A stretch of DNA of 64,000 bases. Source: UBA5603 sp964501315 (lineage in GTDB: Bacteria; Bacillota_I; Bacilli_A; Izemoplasmatales; Hujiaoplasmataceae). Positions 54,316 through 61,735 of this stretch are shown here, piece by piece (the stretch's first letter is position 1; each line of letters opens with the position of its first letter). Below the pieces are notes generated by a model that saw only the letters and a list, made by a program, of their open reading frames with translations, made no database searches and was not told the DNA's origin. A program made the position numbers and the translations under genes. Location: assembly GCA_964501315.1 (NCBI GenBank), contig CAZCSO010000008.1:1-64000 (forward strand), read 5' to 3'.

Positions 54316-54890
54316 TATTTTAACGGGTTAATGTTATAATCGATGACTTTATAGGTTCCTTGATCATGCGTCAAGACGCTGATTGAACAGTTGAATAAGT
54401 ACGACGTGTACGTAAAATCTTTGACCAAATTGACCAATACAGATTTGATGACATGCGAATGCGTTATCAGTAAAATGGTTTTGTCAGGATAGCGTTCGAC
54501 GATTTGGTTTAAATTATCAAAAACACGACGTTCTAGATCCTTATTTTTTTCCATCCCGTGGATGGCGTCGTTGGTAACCAAATTAGCATACTCATCATCA
54601 ATCTTACGGCCGTCGAAATCACCAAAATTACGTTCCATAAATCCCGCTTGGGCCAGAACTGCTTTTTGGTCACGCAGTTCCTTACAAATAATGGTTGCCG
54701 TTTCGTACGCTCGTTTCAACGGGCTCGAAACGATGACGTCAAAATGGAGATTGTTTTCACGTAAGAAAGTACCCGTCTGATGAGCTTGTTCCCGGCCATG
54801 GTCATTCAAGGGATTGTCCATTCGTCCTTGGACCACAAAGAGTTTGTTAGCATCGGTTTCACCGTGGCGAATCATGTAGATTGTATTCAT
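54315..54890 (-). CDS. histidine phosphatase (phosphoglycerate mutase family)
   Basis: A 191-residue histidine phosphatase. The RHGET motif with the phospho-His is at about 8-12; SSPLKRAYETA gives the second Arg and THSHV the distal His. It is of the PhoE/CobC/GpmB-like small type, acting on an unknown phosphorylated metabolite rather than surely being a glycolytic mutase. ATG 54890 has AGGTGAT upstream on the reverse strand. It is convergent with the nucleotidase gene and divergent from pdp. Confidence 0.88.
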   Translation of the reverse strand: MNTIYMIRHGETDANKLFVVQGRMDNPLNDHGREQAHQTGTFLRENNLHFDVIVSSPLKRAYETATIICKELRDQKAVLAQAGFMERNFGDFDGRKIDDEYANLVTNDAIHGMEKNKDLERRVFDNLNQIVERYPDKTILLITHSHVIKSVLVNLVKDFTYTSYLFNCSISVLTHDQGTYKVIDYNINPLK

Positions 54891-54967
54891 TAAAAAATCA
54901 CCTGAAAACAATTATACACCAAAGGTGTGAAAAATGATATAATAATGTTACTAAGGAGTGATTATAC

Positions 54968-56257
54968 ATGAGAATGGTCGATATTATTGAAAGAAAACGC
55001 GACAATCATGCTTTGACCAAATCGGAAATTGATTTTGTTATTGCTGGGTATACAAAAGGGGTTATTCCCGATTATCAAATGAGTGCTTTATTAATGGCGA
55101 TATATTTTCAAGGAATGTCGGATGAAGAAGCGACAAACTTGACCGATGCGATGCTTCATTCCGGCGACATCATTGATTTATCGAATGTCAACGGCGTCAT
55201 CGTCGATAAGCATTCGACGGGCGGAGTAGGCGATAAAACGACCCTGATTTTAGGCCCGCTCGTCGCTTCATGCGGCGTTAAAATAGCGAAATTGTCGGGT
55301 CGCGGATTAGGCCATACGGGTGGTACGCTCGATAAGTTAGAATCCATCGACGGTTGTTCGATTTCGTTAAGCGAAGAACAATTCATTCGTCAGGTCAACG
55401 ACATTAACATTGCCGTTGCCGGACAAACCGCCGAATTGGTTCCTGCTGATAAACTTCTCTACGCTTTACGAGACGTCACCGGGACCGTCAATTCCATACC
55501 GCTCATTGCCTCATCGATCATGTCGAAAAAACTAGCCAGTGGTGCCGATGTCATCTGCTTGGATGTCAAGATTGGCGACGGCGCGTTTATGAAAACCATT
55601 GAGGATGCCCGCGTGTTATCCAAACTGATGGTGGCCATCGGATCCAAAATGGGAAAAAAGGTCGTCGCATTTTTGACCGATATGGATCAACCGCTCGGAC
55701 TAGCCATCGGGAATCGTTTGGAAGTTAAAGAAGCCATTGAAACCTTATCTGGAAACGGACCTAAAGATTTAGAGACGTTATGCGTTGAGATTGCCTCACA
55801 CATGATCTATCATGCCCAAAAAGCACCCTCCGTAGAAGCGGCCAAGCAGCTCGCTTATGATCAGTTGCACAATGGCAAAGCGTTGGCTAAATGGAATGAA
55901 TTCATTCATGCTCAAGGCGGACATATCGACTCCTTATCCGATTTTATTCACGTCAATGAAACCATTGACGTTGTATCAAAAGAAGAAGGGACTGTCGCCA
56001 AAATCAAGGCGCTTCCGATTGGTTTAGCGTCGTGCAAACTCGGAGGTGGTCGAGAAACCAAAGCCGATATCATTGACCCGATGGTCGGTATTGTTTTGCA
56101 TAAGAAAATTGGTGATCACGTAACAAAATCAGAACCCTTGTGCACATTATATGCCAATAAGGCTGTGGATCCATCGATTATCGATAGCGTCTACGAAGCA
56201 TTTGAAATTGTTTCGAATCCCGTCAAACCATCACCCATTATATTAGAAACCATCTAA
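54968..56257 (+). CDS. pdp: pyrimidine-nucleoside phosphorylase
   Basis: 429 residues. It phosphorolyses uridine/thymidine to base and (deoxy)ribose 1-phosphate. The signature KHSTGGVGDK phosphate loop is near residues 80-89, SGRGLGHTGGTLDKLES is the family pattern, and SSIMSKKLASGAD and the C-terminal Lys-rich beta domain are intact. The TATAAT box at 54938-54943 and AAGGAGTG precede the ATG. It complements DeoD and DeoC encoded at 9-11 kb. Confidence 0.96.
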   Translation: MRMVDIIERKRDNHALTKSEIDFVIAGYTKGVIPDYQMSALLMAIYFQGMSDEEATNLTDAMLHSGDIIDLSNVNGVIVDKHSTGGVGDKTTLILGPLVASCGVKIAKLSGRGLGHTGGTLDKLESIDGCSISLSEEQFIRQVNDINIAVAGQTAELVPADKLLYALRDVTGTVNSIPLIASSIMSKKLASGADVICLDVKIGDGAFMKTIEDARVLSKLMVAIGSKMGKKVVAFLTDMDQPLGLAIGNRLEVKEAIETLSGNGPKDLETLCVEIASHMIYHAQKAPSVEAAKQLAYDQLHNGKALAKWNEFIHAQGGHIDSLSDFIHVNETIDVVSKEEGTVAKIKALPIGLASCKLGGGRETKADIIDPMVGIVLHKKIGDHVTKSEPLCTLYANKAVDPSIIDSVYEAFEIVSNPVKPSPIILETI

Positions 56258-56261
56258 AAAT

Positions 56262-56295
56262 AAATCATCGATTCATAAGGATCGATGATTTTTTT
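56262..56295. terminator. bidirectional terminator between pdp and the ThuA-like gene
   Basis: Stem AAATCATCGAT/ATCGATGATTT (56262-56272/56281-56291) plus a T run. The minus-strand stop codon (56273-56275) lies in its loop. Confidence 0.85.
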
Positions 56296-56908
56296 GTATT
56301 AACCATTCTAATGTTTGTTTTATCAAGGTCTGATAAGCCGGATTTTTTAAGGTTTCAAGATGATGACCGGGCGATAAATACACGATATGTCCGATACTTT
56401 GAGAACGATACCAGCCAGCAGGTATAATCCTTCCCTGATGAGAATAATTAAGGAATTCAATGGTGTTGGTTTTTCCATCGAGCGCACAGTCATAGGGTTC
56501 TTCAAACGCTTGAAAATCGGAGATATTCTTCGTAAAATCAAGTGTAGGATTGGATATCCGGTAACTGAGCAACGCTTCTTGGGGATGTCCATTGAACGAA
56601 CCGCCTAAGAGCGGTTTTAGCTGGGGTGTCGATTGCAATGAAATGCCTTGATGAATCATGAGAAGCGATCCGCCATTGTTCAGGTAGTTTGTCAAATTAA
56701 TCGCCACATTCTCTTCAAGAGGAGTCCATTGATCACAAAGCGATACAACAACCCGATACGTTGAAAAATCAATCGATGAGGTTAATTCATCGGTTTTAAC
56801 AAGAGTCCATTTTCCATCTTTGTAGAGATTGCTTATGAGCGCATCAAAGCCCTTCATCGAATGCCATTTGGCCGATTCATAATCGCCAATTAGTAATAAT
56901 TCAATCAT
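56273..56908 (-). CDS. ThuA-like domain protein
   Basis: A 211-residue protein of the ThuA/class I glutamine amidotransferase-like fold. The GDYESAKWHSM opening, the GGSLLMIHQGI strand and the C-terminal PAGWYRSQSIGHIVYLSPGHH segment match ThuA domains, which are linked to sugar (trehalose) modification but lack the amidotransferase Cys. The exact role is unknown. It is 6 bp downstream of the SDR gene and probably co-transcribed with it. Confidence 0.75.
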   Translation of the reverse strand: MIELLLIGDYESAKWHSMKGFDALISNLYKDGKWTLVKTDELTSSIDFSTYRVVVSLCDQWTPLEENVAINLTNYLNNGGSLLMIHQGISLQSTPQLKPLLGGSFNGHPQEALLSYRISNPTLDFTKNISDFQAFEEPYDCALDGKTNTIEFLNYSHQGRIIPAGWYRSQSIGHIVYLSPGHHLETLKNPAYQTLIKQTLEWLIQKNHRSL

Positions 56909-56914
56909 ACAAAC

Positions 56915-57634
56915 TTAAAAGGGTAACGGATTACCTTGGTAATCCAGATAGTAAGGATGAGGCGATGCTTCAAAAGAATGATTTTCAAGGATATCTACGA
57001 TGGCGTTCGCTGAAATATCCGGTGTCAATGGTCCTTCATCATGATAAGTTCCGCTCAACCATGTTTTCATCCAACCGGGGTGAAAGAGAAAGGCTTGACC
57101 GCCGATGGGCTTCAAATTGTTATGGATGATGGCCGTAAACATATTTAATGCTGCTTTCGAAGAACAGTACGCAAACCAGCCTTGTCGCCTGCAATCGTAA
57201 ATGCTACCCGCTTCCGACGAAATCGAAACCACACGTTTTTGATGGCCATTTTTGAGAAGAGAAAACAGTTCGTTGGTCACTCTCAACGCGCCGATGGCAT
57301 TGACATCGATGACGGTATGAATTTCATCGTAATTGATTTCATCGCCTAAAACCGATTGATTGTCGCCAGTTATGGCGCTGTTATTAATGATTAAATCGAT
57401 GGATTGGGTTGTTTTTTCGATATGCTTGACAGCGTTTTTTACCGAATTCAAATTGGATACATCGAGCGGAATAATAATCAAACTCTCCGGGTAAGATGGT
57501 TTTAAGTCTTCAAGCAATTTCCATTCCGTACGGTATTGCCCCGCAAAAACAATATACCCTTTTTTCAGAAGCGCATGCGTCAACTCATAGCCAAGTCCAC
57601 GTTCAGCGCCGGTTACGACTGCGTAGTAGTTCAT
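56915..57634 (-). CDS. short-chain dehydrogenase/reductase
   Basis: A 239-residue classical SDR. The TGAERGLGYEL coenzyme loop is at about 8-18 (TGxxxGxG type), followed by NNSA, the catalytic Ser of SISSEAGS, and YCSSK (the Tyr-x3-Lys pair). AGGAGGTC precedes the ATG on the reverse strand. The substrate is not determinable. It is divergent from the TPP riboswitch and paired with the ThuA-like gene, suggesting a sugar or polyol role (inference). Confidence 0.9.
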   Translation of the reverse strand: MNYYAVVTGAERGLGYELTHALLKKGYIVFAGQYRTEWKLLEDLKPSYPESLIIIPLDVSNLNSVKNAVKHIEKTTQSIDLIINNSAITGDNQSVLGDEINYDEIHTVIDVNAIGALRVTNELFSLLKNGHQKRVVSISSEAGSIYDCRRQGWFAYCSSKAALNMFTAIIHNNLKPIGGQAFLFHPGWMKTWLSGTYHDEGPLTPDISANAIVDILENHSFEASPHPYYLDYQGNPLPF

Positions 57635-57689
57635 AGTGACCTCCTAAAGTAAGTGTCTATTCTTATTATACGTTACTTTATCAATCTCG

Positions 57690-57718
57690 TTGCTATTTTT
57701 TCAACTCTATGGTAAACT
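57690..57718 (+). promoter_or_regulatory. promoter of the TPP leader
   Basis: TTGCTA (57690-57695) and TAAACT (57713-57718), 17-bp spacer, directly upstream of the riboswitch. Confidence 0.55.
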
Positions 57719-57729
57719 TATTATATAAA

Positions 57730-57857
57730 TAAGGGGAGCTTAGGGAACTAGGCTGAGAGTATAACTATTCCGTTATAGACCTTACCTGATCTGGATAATG
57801 CCAGCGTAGGATAACACTCTCGATTTTTCATCCCCTTATGATAGGGGATTTTTCTTT
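57730..57857 (+). ncRNA. TPP riboswitch (THI element) with terminator
   Basis: The conserved CTGAGAGT (pyrimidine-sensing arm) and CTGATCTGGATAATGCCAG with GCGTAGG (pyrophosphate arm) lie at 57752-57810. A terminator, ATCCCCT/AGGGGAT (57830-57836/57843-57849) with a T run, follows. The 5' AAGGGGA of the aptamer (57731-57737) can pair with the terminator arm, giving a simple switch that stops thiT transcription when TPP is bound. Confidence 0.95.
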
Positions 57858-57872
57858 TGGGAGGGCACAATT

Positions 57873-58442
57873 ATGAAACGAAGCATTCAAACCAAAGTAT
57901 TAGCGGAAATGGGTATTTTAATTAGTTCAGCGATTGTCGTCGATTTATTGGCAGGGCTCTATAGCCCCTTTCGCTTCGGTGGATCGATATCGCCAGCGAT
58001 GCTCTTTATCTTTGTCATTGCGTTCCGTCACGGAACCAAAGCAGGATTGATCAGTGGGTTAGCTTTTGGGATTTTATCATCCTTAGTGGGATGGCCGTTG
58101 GGAATCACGTTTGTGATTCATCCGGTTCAATACTTACTCGATTATGTTGTCGCATTTATGGTGCTTGGACTGGCAGGGCTCTTTAAGAACACAACCAAGA
58201 AAGCATTACCCATGATTTTAGGCATGGTTTTGGGTAGTTTTTTAAGGTACTTGGCACATGGATTTTCAGGTGTTATTTTCTTTGCGGCTTATGCGCTTGA
58301 ATCGGGGCATGAAGTTTGGTTCTATTCCTTCGTTTTGTATAATTTGCCCTACATGGCTGCGTCTTTGGGAATGTGTTTGGTGTTGGGATTGATTTTACAA
58401 AAACGGAAAATCTTCCTAATCAATCTATCAGAAACAGACTAA
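57873..58442 (+). CDS. thiT: thiamine ECF transporter S component ThiT
   Basis: A 189-residue substrate-binding membrane subunit for thiamine with six helices. The helix-1 region, the FRFGGSISPAML segment and the HPVQYLLDYVVAF helix match ThiT. It would work with shared ECF A/A'/T subunits encoded elsewhere. Position behind a TPP riboswitch confirms the vitamin. GGGAGGG precedes the ATG. No thiamine synthesis genes are nearby, so the cell may be a thiamine scavenger. Confidence 0.93.
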   Translation: MKRSIQTKVLAEMGILISSAIVVDLLAGLYSPFRFGGSISPAMLFIFVIAFRHGTKAGLISGLAFGILSSLVGWPLGITFVIHPVQYLLDYVVAFMVLGLAGLFKNTTKKALPMILGMVLGSFLRYLAHGFSGVIFFAAYALESGHEVWFYSFVLYNLPYMAASLGMCLVLGLILQKRKIFLINLSETD

Positions 58443-58458
58443 GACACTCAAACATATA

Positions 58459-58502
58459 ATGACATTTGATTGATTCCTTACATCATTCAAATGTCATTTT
58501 TT
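58459..58502 (+). terminator. terminator of thiT
   Basis: A long stem, AATGACATTTGA and TCAAATGTCATT with additional inner pairs (58459-58498), is followed by T6. Confidence 0.8.
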
Positions 58503-58512
58503 TATCGTTTGC

Positions 58513-58539
58513 TTAGCACTCAATGCTTGACAGTGCTAA
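58513..58539. promoter_or_regulatory. CIRCE-like HrcA operator
   Basis: TTAGCACTC (58513-58521), a 9-nt spacer, and CAGTGCTAA (58531-58539). It differs from the CIRCE consensus TTAGCACTC-N9-GAGTGCTAA at one base. The right arm overlaps the -35 box of htpG. Confidence 0.88.
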
Positions 58540-58555
58540 ATATTCGATGTATAAT
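58527..58555 (+). promoter_or_regulatory. consensus promoter of htpG
   Basis: TTGACA (58527-58532) and TATAAT (58550-58555), 17-bp spacer; the -35 box is inside the CIRCE element. Confidence 0.9.
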
Positions 58556-58585
58556 GATAGCGATAATAACAGGAGGATGAAATTC

Positions 58586-60502
58586 ATGAAAGAAAAAATG
58601 GAATTTAAGACCGAATCGAAGCGGTTATTGAACTTGATGGTTCATTCCATCTACACGAACAAAGAAATCTTTTTAAGAGAACTTATATCCAATGCCAGCG
58701 ATGCCATTGATAAATATCATCTAACATCTCTGACGGATGAAAAACTTGAGAAAACCAATGATTATGAGATTCACATCAGCGTTGATAAAAAGAAACGCAC
58801 GTTGACGATCTCTGATAACGGCATTGGTATGACGTATGACGAACTCATCAACAATCTGGGAACCATCGCGAAAAGCGGTACCTTGGAATTCTTGCAAAAT
58901 TTAAAATCAAAAGAAGTGAAAGATACGGATTTGATCGGTCAGTTTGGGGTCGGATTTTATTCGGCATTTATGGTGTCGACGAAAGTCAAAGTCGTAACGA
59001 AATCCCCGTTTAGCGAAAAAGCGTATCTATGGATTTCCGAAGGCGAAGAATCTTTTACCATTGAAGAAACCGAAAAAGCCGAACGCGGAACGACCATCAC
59101 CCTTTCCATTCGCAAAAATGAAGAGGACGAACATTATGATGACTTCTTAGAAGACTACAAGATTCGTCAGTTGGTCAAAAAGTATTCTGATTACGTTAAA
59201 TACCCCATTACGATGAATCAAACGACTGAAAAACCTGTTCTTGATGAAGAAGGAAAAGAAATCGAAGGGAAAACAGAAAGCGTCGTTGAAAATCAAACGT
59301 TGAACTCGATGACGCCCATCTGGAATAAATCCAAGAGTGAAGTCAAAGAAGAAGAACTTCATGAGTTTTATAAGAATCAATACTTTGACTACACCGATCC
59401 GTTGCTTCACATTTGGACGGATGTCGAAGGTGCACTCACGTACAAATCGATTGTGTTCATTCCCAGCAAGGCTCCTTATAATCTTTATTCGGAAAAATAC
59501 GAAAAAGGACTTCAACTTTACGCCAAAGGTGTCTTCGTTATGGACAAGTGCAAAGAACTAGTCCCCGATTACTTGCGGTTCATCAAAGGAATGGTTGTTT
59601 CGTCGGATTTATCCCTGAATATCAGTCGTGAAATCCTTCAACACAACCGTCAACTTCAAAAAATCGCTCAAAATCTAGAGAAGAAAATCGTTTCCGAACT
59701 GGAAAAGCTGTTAAAGAACGAGCCCGAGAAGTACTATCAATTCTTCGACGAATTCGGCGTCAATTTGAAGTATGGCATTTACGATAACTTCGGAGAAAAG
59801 AAAGACCTGCTGAAAGACTTGGTATTATTTAAATCGGTTAATTCAGATAAGTATCTTTCTTTAAAAGAATACGTTGAAGCGATGCCAACAGATCAAACCG
59901 ACATTTATTACGGATCCGCTCCGTCTAAAGAAGCCATCAAAGCCTCACCACAGATGGACATGCTAAAGAAAAAAGGCTATGACGTTTTGGTCTTAAGCGA
60001 TGAAATCGATGAATTTATGATTCAAATCTTGCATGAATACGACAAACATCACTTCAAATCCATCAACCAAGGTGATTTGGACTTGCTGGATGAAACTGAA
60101 AAATCAAAAATTAAAGAAAAAGAAACCGAACAAAAAGACTTGCTGAATACGCTCAAAGAAATTTTGACGGGTGAAGTCAAGGATGTTAAACTATCAACTC
60201 GTTTGGCAGATTCCCCGGTATGCCTAGTCAGTGGCGAAGGGCTTTCCTTTGAAATGGAGAAAGTCATCCAACAAATGCCAGGTGATAAAGACATGAAAGC
60301 GGATCGAATTTTGGAAATCAATCCCAATCATGACTTATTCAAGGCCATCGAACATGTCTATGAAACCGATAAGGAATCCTTGAGTGATTACGCATGGGTA
60401 TTGTATCATCAAGCAATGCTTATAGAAGGTTTAACCATCAAAGATCCGGTCGCATTTACCAATAAAATGGTTCAATTGATGATCAAAGCCGCAGGTAAAT
60501 AA
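58586..60502 (+). CDS. htpG: Hsp90-family chaperone HtpG
   Basis: 638 residues, normal length. The N-terminal GHKL ATPase (about 1-215) has ELISNASDAIDK, DNGIGM, and GQFGVGFYSAF as the lid/ATP site; the middle domain (about 235-500) contains the RGVV-like region and catalytic Arg; a C-terminal dimer domain follows. A charged linker (about 215-240) is short. ATG 58586 has AGGAGG upstream. A CIRCE operator implies HrcA heat-shock control. The next gene starts 1 bp after the stop. Confidence 0.97.
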   Translation: MKEKMEFKTESKRLLNLMVHSIYTNKEIFLRELISNASDAIDKYHLTSLTDEKLEKTNDYEIHISVDKKKRTLTISDNGIGMTYDELINNLGTIAKSGTLEFLQNLKSKEVKDTDLIGQFGVGFYSAFMVSTKVKVVTKSPFSEKAYLWISEGEESFTIEETEKAERGTTITLSIRKNEEDEHYDDFLEDYKIRQLVKKYSDYVKYPITMNQTTEKPVLDEEGKEIEGKTESVVENQTLNSMTPIWNKSKSEVKEEELHEFYKNQYFDYTDPLLHIWTDVEGALTYKSIVFIPSKAPYNLYSEKYEKGLQLYAKGVFVMDKCKELVPDYLRFIKGMVVSSDLSLNISREILQHNRQLQKIAQNLEKKIVSELEKLLKNEPEKYYQFFDEFGVNLKYGIYDNFGEKKDLLKDLVLFKSVNSDKYLSLKEYVEAMPTDQTDIYYGSAPSKEAIKASPQMDMLKKKGYDVLVLSDEIDEFMIQILHEYDKHHFKSINQGDLDLLDETEKSKIKEKETEQKDLLNTLKEILTGEVKDVKLSTRLADSPVCLVSGEGLSFEMEKVIQQMPGDKDMKADRILEINPNHDLFKAIEHVYETDKESLSDYAWVLYHQAMLIEGLTIKDPVAFTNKMVQLMIKAAGK

Positions 60503-60503
60503 A

Positions 60504-60950
60504 ATGGCTCATTTCTTGAAGCCTTACAAAAACGATATTTTATCCGCGTTTGAAGGAAAAAAGGTTCACCTTCACTGGTCAAAAACACCCTTTATCCAAC
60601 GTGTTCAATTTGAAATTCCCATTCCGGAAACCAACTTGTCGATTGGATTTGAACTGGGTTACGTCGTTGCATCAAAACTAATGACGGTTCATTACACTTA
60701 TCAGGCGAAAATGAAGCGTAAAATTGTCAAATCGTCGACGTTTTCGCTAGCAGAATCTCCTCTTGATTCGCCCTATGCTTTATCAAAAGAGATCAATAGT
60801 ATGTTTCAATCGGTCCAAACGGTTACCGCTGAAAACAATTCAATTATCGCCGTTACGTCACTTTATGACCAATTAACGATGGTGACATCCATCATCAAAT
60901 CGAACCTTGATTTTTGGATGACGTCCATCAAAGATTGGGCCAAAGCTTAA
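60504..60950 (+). CDS. unknown protein co-transcribed with htpG
   Basis: 148 residues, soluble, mixed alpha/beta with no membrane segment or recognisable motif. It begins 1 bp after the htpG stop (TAA-A-ATG) with AGGTAAA as a weak ribosome site, and a strong terminator follows, so it belongs to the CIRCE-controlled unit. The position suggests a heat-shock or HtpG-linked role, which is inference. I do not recognise the family. Confidence 0.6.
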   Translation: MAHFLKPYKNDILSAFEGKKVHLHWSKTPFIQRVQFEIPIPETNLSIGFELGYVVASKLMTVHYTYQAKMKRKIVKSSTFSLAESPLDSPYALSKEINSMFQSVQTVTAENNSIIAVTSLYDQLTMVTSIIKSNLDFWMTSIKDWAKA

Positions 60951-60957
60951 AAAAATT

Positions 60958-60985
60958 GCTCATTGCGTTCGCAATGAGCTTTTTA
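60958..60985. terminator. bidirectional terminator between the htpG operon and recU
   Basis: The perfect stem GCTCATTGC/GCAATGAGC (60958-60966/60971-60979), loop GTTC, is flanked by A6 upstream and T5 downstream. Confidence 0.85.
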
Positions 60986-61552
60986 TTTGAAGTACAGTGA
61001 ATCGACAATTTTTAAATAATCCAACCGCTTGACATACCCTTCGGGTATTTCCTGACCAAATTCGATAAACTCATCGAGTTCAATCGATTTTCGACCCGAT
61101 TTGGCTCGTTGGTAAAATTCAGATACCTTGGATCCGTCCAACAAATACGTTTTTCCTAATTTGGTGAATGCAACAATGATAAACCCGATTCCTCCATGAC
61201 GGAGTATGTGTTCTAAGTGCTCCACTTGGTGTGCATGGATGTTCTTAAGTGGAAATGAGGTCTTGCTTTGGGTCTCTTTGGCTTCAAAATCAATGTATTT
61301 ACCACGATAGATACCATTATAATCGGTTGTGGATGGAATTTTGTAGTAGGCTTCTGATATTTTTGCAGCACTACGTCGTTCGTAATCGACTTTAACCACC
61401 TGAATGGGAATCGGTTTTTTGTAAATATATGCAACATCATTGTTGGCATAGTATTCGTTGGTCTCATTGATGGCATTTTCGAGGTTCATTCCTCGGTTCG
61501 CAACCTTAGAGATTGTCGTATGTGATTGTGGTCGTTTCAATGGATAATTCAT
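60983..61552 (-). CDS. recU: Holliday-junction resolvase RecU
   Basis: 189 residues. RecU cuts four-way junctions in recombination and chromosome segregation. The NRGMNLE opening and catalytic D77, E90 and K92 (TTDY...DFEAKET) match the D-x12-E-x-K metal site. The ATG at 61552 has AGGTGAT upstream. RecU usually pairs with pbp1 (ponA) in Bacillota; no penicillin-binding protein is adjacent here. It is divergent from the RNase J gene. Confidence 0.93.
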   Translation of the reverse strand: MNYPLKRPQSHTTISKVANRGMNLENAINETNEYYANNDVAYIYKKPIPIQVVKVDYERRSAAKISEAYYKIPSTTDYNGIYRGKYIDFEAKETQSKTSFPLKNIHAHQVEHLEHILRHGGIGFIIVAFTKLGKTYLLDGSKVSEFYQRAKSGRKSIELDEFIEFGQEIPEGYVKRLDYLKIVDSLYFK

Positions 61553-61685
61553 CCTAACATCACCTGTAATCATTGTATCATACTTAGTGAAAATACGATA
61601 GATTAGGGATTTGAAAAAGAAACGAATTTTATGCTGGATAATAAAGAAATCAAGTAAAATCGTTTCATTGAAGCGAATTTTAGTG

Positions 61686-61691
61686 TATAAT
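61686..61691 (+). promoter_or_regulatory. -10 box of the RNase J gene
   Basis: TATAAT, 45 bp before the ATG, with a weak TTTCAT at the -35 position. Confidence 0.5.
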
Positions 61692-61735
61692 ACATAAGAA
61701 TAATAGACATTTCTATTTCGATGAAAGGATTAATA

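Noticed and set aside
54558..54780. Plus-strand ORFs opposite the histidine phosphatase
   Set aside because: They are shadows of a gene with intact RHGET and THSH motifs on the minus strand.
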